A stretch of 42,919 bases of DNA, from positions 1-42,919 of the forward strand of contig JARBJD010000486.1 of assembly GCA_033064195.1 (NCBI GenBank), given 5' to 3'. Positions within the stretch are counted from its first letter, which is position 1; each line of letters starts with the position of its first letter. The notes beneath the pieces were generated by a model. It saw only the letters and a list, made by a program, of their open reading frames with translations, did no database searches and was not told the DNA's origin. Source of the stretch: Blattamonas nauphoetae (taxonomy: Eukaryota > Preaxostyla > Oxymonadida). This document shows positions 13,801 to 26,284 of this stretch, in pieces. The translations under genes and the position numbers were made by a program.

Positions 13801-16800
13801 AAACTGCCCTCCAGGGGCTCTTCCTCCAATTTTGACAAAATGTCCCAGTGAAGTGAATATCACCCCCATTCGGGCCAATTCATCAATCTTCATCTTTCTT
13901 CATCAACATCATGTATCGTCTCATCCAACTCATCTAACTCCTCATTTCGAAAAACTGCCCTCCAGGGGCTCTTCCTCCATTTTGACAAAATGTCCCAGTG
14001 AAGTGAATATCACCCCCATTCGGGCCAATTCATCAATCTTCATCTTTCTTCATCAACATCATGTATCGTCTCATCCAACTCATCTAACTCCTCATTTCGA
14101 AAAACAGCCCCTCCAGGGGCTCTTCCTCCATTTTGACAAAATGTCCCAGTGAAGTGAATATCACCCCTTTCAGAGTCACATCCACTTTTGGACAACATGC
14201 CCATGCCGGGGCTCATTGATCATCCTTCTTTTGGGACATATTCCGTAAGACAACCCGATATCGCTTTGGGGATCAATCTATCATGATCCTACTCTGCTCC
14301 CTGTCGTGTGCCGTTAAGCTAGCGAAGACTCTTTAGGACAGAGGAATGGGAGGACCCGAATGAACTGTGTTCCGGAGCCGCTCAGGTCTTTCGACCCTTT
14401 CCAAACCAACCACCAGAACCTTCTACACTACAGAGACGAGGACTCCATTTAGCCTTGATATCATAGGTACGTTACGTCGAGGGTGCCTCAAATGGGTCGG
14501 ATGACCAATTTGCTCCTTCTACACTGTATGACCACGGTCACGGTTATGGTGAGATTTTTGGAGAAAATGATAAATATGGGTGAGAGTAGCCCGCGCAGGG
14601 GCGAGTGATGATTTTTGTGTACAATTCTGTATGATGATTGTTTTCCAACTTTTCGCATCACACATCAAGATGCAGTCAACTTTCATTCAAAATTTCAAAT
14701 CCGGCACGATTCGGGCCAATTCATCAATCTTCATCTTTCTTCATCAACATCATGTATCGTCTCATCCAACTCATCTAACTCCTCATTTCGAAAAAACTGC
14801 CCCTCCAGGGGCTCTTCCTCCATTTTGACAAAATGTCCCAGTGAAGTGAATATCACCCCCATTCGGGCCAATTCATCAATCTTCATCTTTCTTCATCAAC
14901 ATCATGTATCGTCTCATCCAACTCATCTAACTCCTCATTTCGAAAAAACTGCCCCTCCAGGGGCTCTTCCTCCATTTTGACAAAATGTCCCAGTGAAGTG
15001 AATATCACCCCCATTCGGGCCAATTCATCAATCTTCATCTTTCTTCATCAACATCATGTATCGTCTCATCCAACTCATCTAACTCCTCATTTCGAAAAAA
15101 CTGCCCCTCCAGGGGCTCTTCCTCCATTTTGACAAAATGTCCCAGTGAAGTGAATATCACCCCCATTCGGGCCAATTCATCAATCTTCATCTTTCTTCAT
15201 CAACATCATGTATCGTCTCATCCAACTCATCTAACTCCTCATTTCGAAAAACTGCCCTCCAGGGCTCTTCCTCCATTTTGACAAAATGTCCCAGTGAAGT
15301 GAATATCACCCCATTCGGGCCAATTCATCAATCTTCATCTTTCTTCATCAACATCATGTATCGTCTCATCCAACTCATCTAACTCCTCATTTCGAAAAAC
15401 AGCCCTCCAGGGGCTCTTCCTCCATTTTGACAAAATGTCCCAGTGAAGTGAATATCACCCCTTTCAGAGTCACATCCACTTTTGGACAACATGCCCATGC
15501 CGGGGCTCATTGATCATCCTTCTTTTGGGACATATTCCGTAAGACAACCCGATATCGCTTTGGGGATCAATCTATCATGATCCTACTCTGCTCCCTGTCG
15601 TGTGCCGTTAAGCTAGCGAAGACTCTTTAGGACAGAGGAATGGGAGGACCCGAATGAACTGTGTTCCGGAGCCGCTCAGGTCTTTCGACCCTTTCCAAAC
15701 CAACCACCAGAACCTTCTACACTACAGAGACGAGGACTCCATTTAGCCTTGATATCATAGGTACGTTACGTCGAGGGTGCCTCAAATGGGTCGGATGACC
15801 AATTTGCTCCTTCTACACTGTATGACCACGGTCACGGTTATGGTGAGATTTTTGGAGAAAATGATAAATATGGGTGAGAGTAAGCAGGCGAGTGATGATT
15901 TTTGTGTACAATTCTGTATGATGATTGTTTTCCAACTTTTCGCATCACACATCAAGATGCAGTCAACTTTCATTCAAAATTTCAAATCCGGCACGATTCG
16001 GGCCAATTCATCAATCTTCATCTTTCTTCATCAACATGTCCCAGTGAAGTGAATATCACCCCCATTCGGGCCAATTCATCAATCTTCATCTTTCTTCATC
16101 AACATCATGTATCGTCTCATCCAACTCATCTAACTCCTCATTTCGAAAAAACAGCCCCTCCAGGGGCTCTTCCTCCATTTTGACAAAATGTCCCAGTGAA
16201 GTGAATATCACCCCCATTCGGGCCAATTCATCAATCTTCATCTTTCTTCATCAACATCATGTATCGTCTCATCCAACTCATCTAACTCCTCATTTCGAAA
16301 AACTGCCCTCCAGGGGCTCTTCCTCCATTTTGACAAAATGTCCCAGTGAAGTGAATATCACCCCCATTCGGGCCAATTCATCAAACTTCATCTTTCTTCA
16401 TCAACATCATGTATCGTCTCATCCAACTCATCTAACTCCTCATTTCGAAAAACAGCCCCTCCAGAGGCTCTTCCTCCATTTTGACAAAATGTCCCAGTGA
16501 AGTGAATATCACCCCTTTCAGAGTCACATCCACTTTTGGACAACATGCCCCTGCCGGGGCTCATCGATCATCCTGCATTTGGGACATTTCCCGTAAGACA
16601 ACCCGATATCGCTTTGGGGATCAATCTATCATGATCCTACTCTGCTCCCTGTCGTGTGCCGTTAAGCTAGCGAAGACTCTTTAGGACAGAGGAATGGGAG
16701 GACCCGAATGAACTGTGTTCCGGAGCCGCTCAGGTCTTTCGACCCTTTCCAAACCAACCACCAGAACCTTCTACACTATAGAGACGAGGACTCCATTTAG

Positions 16801-18215
16801 CCTTGATATCATAGGTACGTTACGTCGAGGGTGCCCCAAATGGGTCGGATGACCAATTTGCTCCTTCTACACTGTATGACCACGGCCACGGTTATAGTGA
16901 GATTTTTGGAGAAAATGATAAATATGGGTGAGAGTAGCCCGCGCAGGGGCGAGTGATGATTTTTGTGTACAATTCTGTATGATGATTGTTTTCCAACTTT
17001 TCGCATCACACATCAAGATGCAGTCAACTTTCATTCAAAATTTCAAATCCGGCACCATTCGGGCCAATTCATCAATCTTCATCAAACTTCATCTTTCTTC
17101 ATCAACATCATGTATCGTCTCATCCAACTCATCTAACTCCTCATTTCGAAAAAACTGCCCCTCCAGGGGCTCTTCCTCCATTTTGACAAAATGTCCCAGT
17201 GAAGTGAATATCACCCCCATTTGGGCCAATTCATCAATCTTCATCTTTCTTCATCAACATCATGTATCGTCTCATCCAACTCATCTAACTCCTCATTTCG
17301 AAAAAACAGCCCCTCCAGGGGCTCTTCCTCCATTTTGACAAAATGTCCCAGTGAAGTGAATATCACCCCCATTCGGGCCAATTCATCAATCTTCATCTTT
17401 CTTCATCAACATCATGTATCGTCTCATCCAACTCATCTAACTCCTCATTTCGAAAAAACAGCCCCTCCAGGGGCTCTTCCTCCATTTTGACAAAATGTCC
17501 CAGTGAAGTGAATATCACCCCTTTCAGAGTCACATCCACTTTTGGACAACATGCCCATGCCGGGGCTCATTGATCATCCTTCTTTTTGGGACATATTCCG
17601 TAAGACAACCCGATATCGCTTTGGGGATCAATCTATCATGATCCTACTCTGCTCCCTGTCGTGTGCCGTTAAGCTAGCGAAGACTCTTTAGGACAGAGGA
17701 ATGGGAGGACCCGAATGAACTGTGTTCCGGAGCCGCTCAGGTCTTTCGACCCTTTCCAAACCAACCACCAGAACCTTCTACACTACAGAGACGAGGACTC
17801 CATTTAGCCTTGATATCATAGGTACGTTACGTCGAGGGTGCCCCAAATGGGTCGGATGACCAATTTGCTCCTTCTACACTGTATGACCACGGTCACGGCT
17901 ATAGTGAGATTTTTGGAGAAAATGATAAATATGGGTGAGAGTAGCCCGCGCAGGGGCGAGTGATGATTTTTGTGTACAATTCTGTATGATGATTGTTTTC
18001 CAACTTTTCGCATCACACATCAAGATGCAGTCAACTTTCATTCAAAATTTCAAATCCGGCACCATTCGGGCCAATTCATCAATCTTCATCTTTCTTCATA
18101 AGCATCAAGTATCGTCTCATCCAACTCATCTAACTCCTCATTTCGAAAAAAACAGCCCCTCCAGGGGCTCTTCCTCCATTTTGACAAAATGTCCCAGTGA
18201 AGTGAATATCACCCC
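10863..18215. repeat. B-type-only block in the middle of the array
   Basis: The seven cores starting at 10863, 11935, 12941, 14168, 15462, 16516 and 17522 all carry the B-type block (CATTCAAAATTTC with an ATTCGGGCC right arm). They are separated by more subrepeats than the A/B blocks on either side. Several units also read CTCAAATGGG instead of CCCAAATGGG at the hairpin near +320. The unit at 12941 has lost the stretch between CATTTAGCCT and ACACTGTATG (junction near 13229). The block looks like a separate amplification from the flanking A/B dimers. Confidence 0.75.
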
Positions 18216-20224
18216 TTTCAGAGTCACATCCACTTTTGGACAACATGCCCATGCCGGGGCTCATTGATCATCCTTCTTTTTGGGACATATTCCGTAAGAC
18301 AACCCGATATCGCTTTGGGGATCAATCTATCATGATCCTACTCTGCTCCCTGTCGTGTGCCGTTAAGCTAGCGAAGACTCTTTAGGACAGAGGAATGGGA
18401 GGACCCGAATGAACTGTGTTCCGGAGCCGCTCAGGTCTTTCGACCCTTTCCAAACCAACCACCAGAACCTTCTACACTACAGAGACGAGGACTCCATTTA
18501 GCCTTGATATCATAGGTACGTTACGTCGAGGGTGCCCCAAATGGGTCGGATGACCAATTTGCTCCTTCTACACTGTATGACCACGGTCACGGTTATAGTG
18601 AGATTTTTGGAGAAAATGATAAATATGGGTGAGAGTAGCCCGCGCAGGGGCGAGTGATGATTTTTGTGTACAATTCTGTATGATGATTGTTTTCCAACTT
18701 TTCGCATCACACATCAAGATGCAGTCAATTTTCATTCGAAATCTCCAATCCGCCCCCAGTTGGGCCAATTCATCAATCTTCATCAAACTTCATCTTTCTT
18801 CATCAACATCATGTATCGTCTCATCCAACTCATCTAACTCCTCATTTCGAAAAAACAGCCCCTCCAGGGGCTCTTCCTCCATTTTGACAAAATGTCCCAG
18901 TGAAGTGAATATCACCCCCATTCGGGCCAATTCATCAATCTTCATCAAACTTCATCTTTCTTCATCAACATCATGTATCGTCTCATCCAACTCATCTAAC
19001 TCCTCATTTCGAAAAAACAGCCCCTCCAGGGGCTCTTCCTCCATTTTGACAAAATGTCCCAGTGAAGTGAATATCACCCCTTTCAGAGTCACATCCACTT
19101 TTGGACAACATGCCCATGCCGGGGCTCATTGATCATCCTTCTTTTTGGGACATATTCCGTAAGACAACCCGATATCGCTTTGGGGATCAATCTATCATGA
19201 TCCTACTCTGCTCCCTGTCGTGTGCCGTTAAGCTAGCGAAGACTCTTTAGGACAGAGGAATGGGAGGACCCGAATGAACTGTGTTCCGGAGCCGCTCAGG
19301 TCTTTCGACCCTTTCCAAACCAACCACCAGAACCTTCTACACTACAGAGACGAGGACTCCATTTAGCCTTGATATCATAGGTACGTTACGTCGAGGGTGC
19401 CTCAAATGGGTCGGATGACCAATTTGCTCCTTCTACACTGTATGACCACGGTCACGGTTATAGTGAGATTTTTGGAGAAAATGATAAATATGGGTGAGAG
19501 TAGCCCGCGCAGGGGCGAGTGATGATTTTTGTGTACAATTCTGTATGATGATTGTTTTCCAACTTTTCGCATCACACATCAAGATGCAGTCAACTTTCAT
19601 TCAAAATTTCAAATCCGGCACGATTCGGGCCAATTCATCAATCTTCATCTTTCTTCATCAACATCATGTATCGTCTCATCCAACTCATCTAACTCCTCAT
19701 TTCGAAAAAACAGCCCCTCCAGGGGCTCTTCCTCCATTTTGACAAAATGTCCCAGTGAAGTGAATATCACCCCCATTCGGGCCAATTCATCAATCTTCAT
19801 CTTTCTTCATCAACATCATGTATCGTCTCATCCAACTCATCTAACTCCTCATTTCGAAAAACTGCCCTCCAGGGGCTCTTCCTCCATTTTGACAAAATGT
19901 CCCAGTGAAGTGAATATCACCCCATTCGGGCCAATTCATCAATCTTCATCTTTCTTCATCAACATCATGTATCGTCTCATCCAACTCATCTAACTCCTCA
20001 TTTCGAAAAACTGCCCTCCAGGGGCTCTTCCTCCATTTTGACAAAATGTCCCAGTGAAGTGAATATCACCCCCATTCGGGCCAATTCATCAATCTTCATC
20101 TTTCTTCATCAACATCATGTATCGTCTCATCCAACTCATCTAACTCCTCATTTCGAAAAAAAGCCCCTCCAGGGGCTCTTCCTCCAATTTGACAAAATGT
20201 CCCAGTGAAGTGAATATCACCCCA

Positions 20225-20955
20225 TTTAGAGTCACATCCACTTTTAGGCAACATGCCCCTGCTGGGGCTCATCGATCATCCTACTTTTGGCAACATGCCC
20301 ATTCCGGGGCTCATCGATCATCCTGCTTTTGGGACATATCCCGTAAGACAACCCGATATCGCTTTGGGGATCAATCTATCATGATCCTACTCTGCTCCCT
20401 GTCGTGTGCCGTTAAGCTAGCGAAGACTCTTTAGGAGTAAGGAATGGGTGGGGTTATATGGAACCATGCCGAAGACCCCCTTGGCCTTTCGGCCCTCTCC
20501 ATTCCAACCACCAGAACCTTCTACACTACAGAGACGAGGACTCCATTTAGCCTTGATATCATAGGTACGTTACGTCGAGGGTGCCCCAAATGGGTCGGAT
20601 GACCAATTTGCGCCTTCTACACTGTATGACCACGGCCACGGTTATAGTGAGATTTTTGGGAAAAATTAAAAATATGGGTGAGATTAGCCCGCGCCGGGGC
20701 GAGTGATGATTTTTGTGTACAATTCTGTATGATGATTGTTTTCCGACTTTTCTCATCACACATCAAGATACAGTCATTTTTCATTCAAAATTTCAAATCC
20801 GGCACGATTCGGGCCAATTCATCAATCTTCATCTTTCTTCATCAACATCATGTATCGTCTCATCCAACTCATCTAACTCCTCATTTCGAAAAACAGCCCT
20901 CCAGGGGCTCTTCCTCCATTTTGACAAAATGTCCCAGTGAAGTGAATATCACCCC
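20225..20955. repeat. Divergent core unit inside the array
   Basis: This unit differs from its neighbours more than any other. Its landmark reads CATTTAGAGTCAC. A segment with the GCCC...GGGGC hairpin and CATCGATCATCCT is duplicated (about 20240-20330). The stretch after TCTTTAGGA is replaced by GTAAGGAATGGGTGGGG and later GCCGAAGACCCCC, and AAAATGATAAAT becomes AAAAATTAAAAAT. It shares GGAGTAAGGAATGGGTGG and the CGCGCCGGGGCG hairpin with the last unit at 26285. This suggests both preserve an older array edge. The next unit (20956) carries CCATTCCAACC from the divergent type and is otherwise normal, so it looks like a conversion or crossover product. Confidence 0.85.
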
Positions 20956-23900
20956 TTTCAGAGTCACATCCACTTTTGGACAACATGCCCATGCCGGGGC
21001 TCATTGATCATCCTTCTTTTTGGGACATATTCCGTAAGACAACCCGATATCGCTTTGGGGATCAATCTATCATGATCCTACTCTGCTCCCTGTCGTGTGC
21101 CGTTAAGCTAGCGAAGACTCTTTAGGACAGAGGAATGGGAGGACCCGAATGAACTGTGTTCCGGAGCCGCTCAGGTCTTTCGACCCTTTCCATTCCAACC
21201 ACCAGAACCTTCTACACTACAGAGACGAGGACTCCATTTAGCCTTGATATCATAGGTACGTTACGTCGAGGGTGCCCCAAATGGGTCGGATGACCAATTT
21301 GCTCCTTCTACACTGTATGACCACGGCCACGGTTATAGTGAGATTTTTGGAGAAAATGATAAATATGGGTGAGAGTAGCCCGCGCAGGGGCGAGTGATGA
21401 TTTTTGTGTACAATTCTGTATGATGATTGTTTTCCGACTTTTCTCATCACACATCAAGATGCAGTCAATTTTCATTCGAAATCTCCAATCCGCCCCCAGT
21501 TGGGCCAATTCATCAATCTTCATCTTTCTTCATCAACATCATGTATCGTCTCATCCAACTCATCTAACTCCTCATTTCGAAAAAACAGCCCCTCCAGGGG
21601 CTCTTCCTCCATTTTGACAAAATGTCCCAGTGAAGTGAATATCACCCCTTTCAGAGTCACATCCACTTTTGGACAACATGCCCATGCCGGGGCTCATTGA
21701 TCATCCTTCTTTTTGGGACATATTCCGTAAGACAACCCGATATCGCTTTGGGGATCAATCTATCATGATCCTACTCTGCTCCCTGTCGTGTGCCGTTAAG
21801 CTAGCGAAGACTCTTTAGGACAGAGGAATGGGAGGACCCGAATGAACTGTGTTCCGGAGCCGCTCAGGTCTTTCGACCCTTTCCAAACCAACCACCAGAA
21901 CCTTCTACACTACAGAGACGAGGACTCCATTTAGCCTTGATATCATAGGTACGTTACGTCGAGGGTGCCTCAAATGGGTCGGATGACCAATTTGCTCCTT
22001 CTACACTGTATGACCACGGTCACGGTTATAGTGAGATTTTTGGAGAAAATGATAAATATGGGTGAGAGTAGCCCGCGCAGGGGCGAGTGATGATTTTTGT
22101 GTACAATTCTGTATGATGATTGTTTTCCAACTTTTCGCATCACACATCAAGATGCAGTCAACTTTCATTCAAAATTTCAAATCCGGCACGATTCGGGCCA
22201 ATTCATCAATCTTCATCTTTCTTCATCAACATCATGTATCGTCTCATCCAACTCATCTAACTCCTCATTTCGAAAAAACAGCCCCTCCAGGGGCTCTTCC
22301 TCCATTTTGACAAAATGTCCCAGTGAAGTGAATATCACCCCTTTCAGAGTCACATCCACTTTTGGACAACATGCCCATGCCGGGGCTCATTGATCATCCT
22401 TCTTTTTGGGACATATTCCGTAAGACAACCCGATATCGCTTTGGGGATCAATCTATCATGATCCTACTCTGCTCCCTGTCGTGTGCCGTTAAGCTAGCGA
22501 AGACTCTTTAGGACAGAGGAATGGGAGGACCCGAATGAACTGTGTTCCGGAGCCGCTCAGGTCTTTCGACCCTTTCCAAACCAACCACCAGAACCTTCTA
22601 CACTACAGAGACGAGGACTCCATTTAGCCTTGATATCATAGGTACGTTACGTCGAGGGTGCCCCAAATGGGTCGGATGACCAATTTGCTCCTTCTACACT
22701 GTATGACCACGGCCACGGTTATAGTGAGATTTTTGGAGAAAATGATAAATATGGGTGAGAGTAGCCCGCGCAGGGGCGAGTGATGATTTTTGTGTACAAT
22801 TCTGTATGATGATTGTTTTCCGACTTTTCTCATCACACATCAAGATGCAGTCAATTTTCATTCGAAATCTCCAATCCGCCCCCAGTTGGGCCAATTCATC
22901 AATCTTCATCAAACTTCATCTTTCTTCATCAACATCATGTATCGTCTCATCCAACTCATCTAACTCCTCATTTCGAAAAAACAGCCCCTCCAGGGGCTCT
23001 TCCTCCATTTTGACAAAATGTCCCAGTGAAGTGAATATCACCCCTTTCAGAGTCACATCCACTTTTGGACAACATGCCCATGCCGGGGCTCATTGATCAT
23101 CCTTCTTTTTGGGACATATTCCGTAAGACAACCCGATATCGCTTTGGGGATCAATCTATCATGATCCTACTCTGCTCCCTGTCGTGTGCCGTTAAGCTAG
23201 CGAAGACTCTTTAGGACAGAGGAATGGGAGGACCCGAATGAACTGTGTTCCGGAGCCGCTCAGGTCTTTCGACCCTTTCCAAACCAACCACCAGAACCTT
23301 CTACACTACAGAGACGAGGACTCCATTTAGCCTTGATATCATAGGTACGTTACGTCGAGGGTGCCTCAAATGGGTCGGATGACCAATTTGCTCCTTCTAC
23401 ACTGTATGACCACGGTCACGGTTATGGTGAGATTTTTGGAGAAAATGATAAATATGGGTGAGAGTAGCCCGCGCAGGGGCGAGTGATGATTTTTGTGTAC
23501 AATTCTGTATGATGATTGTTTTCCAACTTTTCGCATCACACATCAAGATGCAGTCAACTTTCATTCAAAATTTCAAATCCGGCACCATTCGGGCCAATTC
23601 ATCAATCTTCATCTTTCTTCATCAACATCATGTATCGTCTCATCCAACTCATCTAACTCCTCATTTCGAAAAAACAGCCCCTCCAGGGGCTCTTCCTCCA
23701 TTTTGACAAAATGTCCCAGTGAAGTGAATATCACCCCTTTCAGAGTCACATCCACTTTTGGACAACATGCCCATGCCGGGGCTCATTGATCATCCTTCTT
23801 TTTGGGACATATTCCGTAAGACAACCCGATATCGCTTTGGGGATCAATCTATCATGATCCTACTCTGCTCCCTGTCGTGTGCCGTTAAGCTAGCGAAGAC

Positions 23901-25280
23901 TCTTTAGGACAGAGGAATGGGAGGACCCGAATGAACTGTGTTCCGGAGCCGCTCAGGTCTTTCGACCCTTTCCAAACCAACCACCAGAACCTTCTACACT
24001 ACAGAGACGAGGACTCCATTTAGCCTTGATATCATAGGTACGTTACGTCGAGGGTGCCCCAAATGGGTCGGATGACCAATTTGCTCCTTCTACACTGTAT
24101 GACCACGGCCACGGTTATAGTGAGATTTTTGGAGAAAATGATAAATATGGGTGAGAGTAGCCCGCGCAGGAGTGATGATTTTTGTGTACAATTCTGTATG
24201 ATGATTGTTTTCCGACTTTTCTCATCACACATCAAGATGCAGTCAATTTTCATTCGAAATCTCCAATCCGCCCCCAGTTGGGCCAATTCATCAATCTTCA
24301 TCAAACTTCATCTTTCTTCATCAACATCATGTATCGTCTCATCCAACTCATCTAACTCCTCATTTCGAAAAACAGCCCCTCCAGGGGCTCTTCCTCCATT
24401 TTGACAAAATGTCCCAGTGAAGTGAATATCACCCCTTTCAGAGTCACATCCACTTTTGGACAACATGCCCATGCCGGGGCTCATTGATCATCCTTCTTTT
24501 TGGGACATATTCCGTAAGACAACCCGATATCGCTTTGGGGATCAATCTATCATGATCCTACTCTGCTCCCTGTCGTGTGCCGTTAAGCTAGCGAAGACTC
24601 TTTAGGACAGAGGAATGGGAGGACCCGAATGAACTGTGTTCCGGAGCCGCTCAGGTCTTTCGACCCTTTCCAAACCAACCACCAGAACCTTCTACACTAC
24701 AGAGACGAGGACTCCATTTAGCCTTGATATCATAGGTACGTTACGTCGAGGGTGCCTCAAATGGGTCGGATGACCAATTTGCTCCTTCTACACTGTATGA
24801 CCACGGTCACGGTTATGGTGAGATTTTTGGAGAAAATGATAAATATGGGTGAGAGTAGCCCGCGCAGGGGCGAGTGATGATTTTTGTGTACAATTCTGTA
24901 TGATGATTGTTTTCCAACTTTTCGCATCACACATCAAGATGCAGTCAACTTTCATTCAAAATTTCAAATCCGGCACCATTCGGGCCAATTCATCAATCTT
25001 CATCTTTCTTCATCAACATCATGTATCGTCTCATCCAACTCATCTAACTCCTCATTTCGAAAAAACTGCCCCTCCAGGGGCTCTTCCTCCATTTTGACAA
25101 AATGTCCCAGTGAAGTGAATATCACCCCCATTCGGGCCAATTCATCAATCTTCATCTTTCTTCATCAACATCATGTATCGTCTCATCCAACTCATCTAAC
25201 TCCTCATTTCGAAAAAACTGCCCCTCCAGGGGCTCTTCCTCCATTTTGACAAAATGTCCCAGTGAAGTGAATATCACCCC
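20956..25280. repeat. Alternating A/B higher-order repeat block (right)
   Basis: Cores at 20956, 21649, 22342, 23045, 23738 and 24436 run A, B, A, B, A, B at nearly constant 693-703 bp spacing, with almost no extra subrepeats until 24436. Type A copies here carry GGCCACGG and CCCAAATGGG. Type B copies carry GGTCACGG and CTCAAATGGG. The dimer period is about 1386-1396 bp. This is the most regular part of the satellite and therefore probably its youngest block. Confidence 0.85.
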
Positions 25281-26284
25281 TTTCAGAGTCACATCCACTT
25301 TTGGACAACATGCCCATGCCGGGGCTCATTGATCATCCTTCTTTTTGGGACATATTCCGTAAGACAACCCGATATCGCTTTGGGGATCAATCTATCATGA
25401 TCCTACTCTGCTCCCTGTCGTGTGCCGTTAAGCTAGCGAAGACTCTTTAGGACAGAGGAATGGGAGGACCCGAATGAACTGTGTTCCGGAGCCGCTCAGG
25501 TCTTTCGACCCTTTCCAAACCAACCACCAGAACCTTCTACACTACAGAGACGAGGACTCCATTTAGCCTTGATATCATAGGTACGTTACGTCGAGGGTGC
25601 CTCAAATGGGTCGGATGACCAATTTGCTCCTTCTACACTGTATGACCACGGTCACGGTTATAGTGAGATTTTTGGAGAAAATGATAAATATGGGTGAGAG
25701 TAGCCCGCGCAGGGGCGAGTGATGATTTTTGTGTACAATTCTGTATGATGATTGTTTTCCGACTTTTCGCATCACACATCAAGATGCAGTCAACTTTCAT
25801 TCAAAATTTCAAATCCGGCACCATTCGGGCCAATTCATCAATCTTCATCAAACTTCATCTTTCTTCATCAACATCATGTATCGTCTCATCCAACTCATCT
25901 AACTCCTCATTTCGAAAAACTGCCCTCCAGGGGCTCTTCCTCCATTTTGACAAAATGTCCCAGTCAAGTGAATATCACCCCCATTCGTGCCAATTCATCA
26001 ATCTTCATCTTTCTTCATCAACATCATGTATCGTCTCATCCAACTCATCTAACTCCTCATTTCGAAAAACAGCCCCTCCAGGGGCTCTTCCTCCATTTTG
26101 ACAAAATGTCCCAGTGAAGTGAATATCACCCCCATTCGGGCCAATTCATCAAACTTCATCTTTCTTCATCAACATCATGTATCGTCTCATCCAACTCATC
26201 TAACTCCTCATTTCGAAAAAACAGCCCCTCCAGGGGCTCTTCCTCCATTTTGACAAAATGTCCCAGTGAAGTGAATATCACCCC

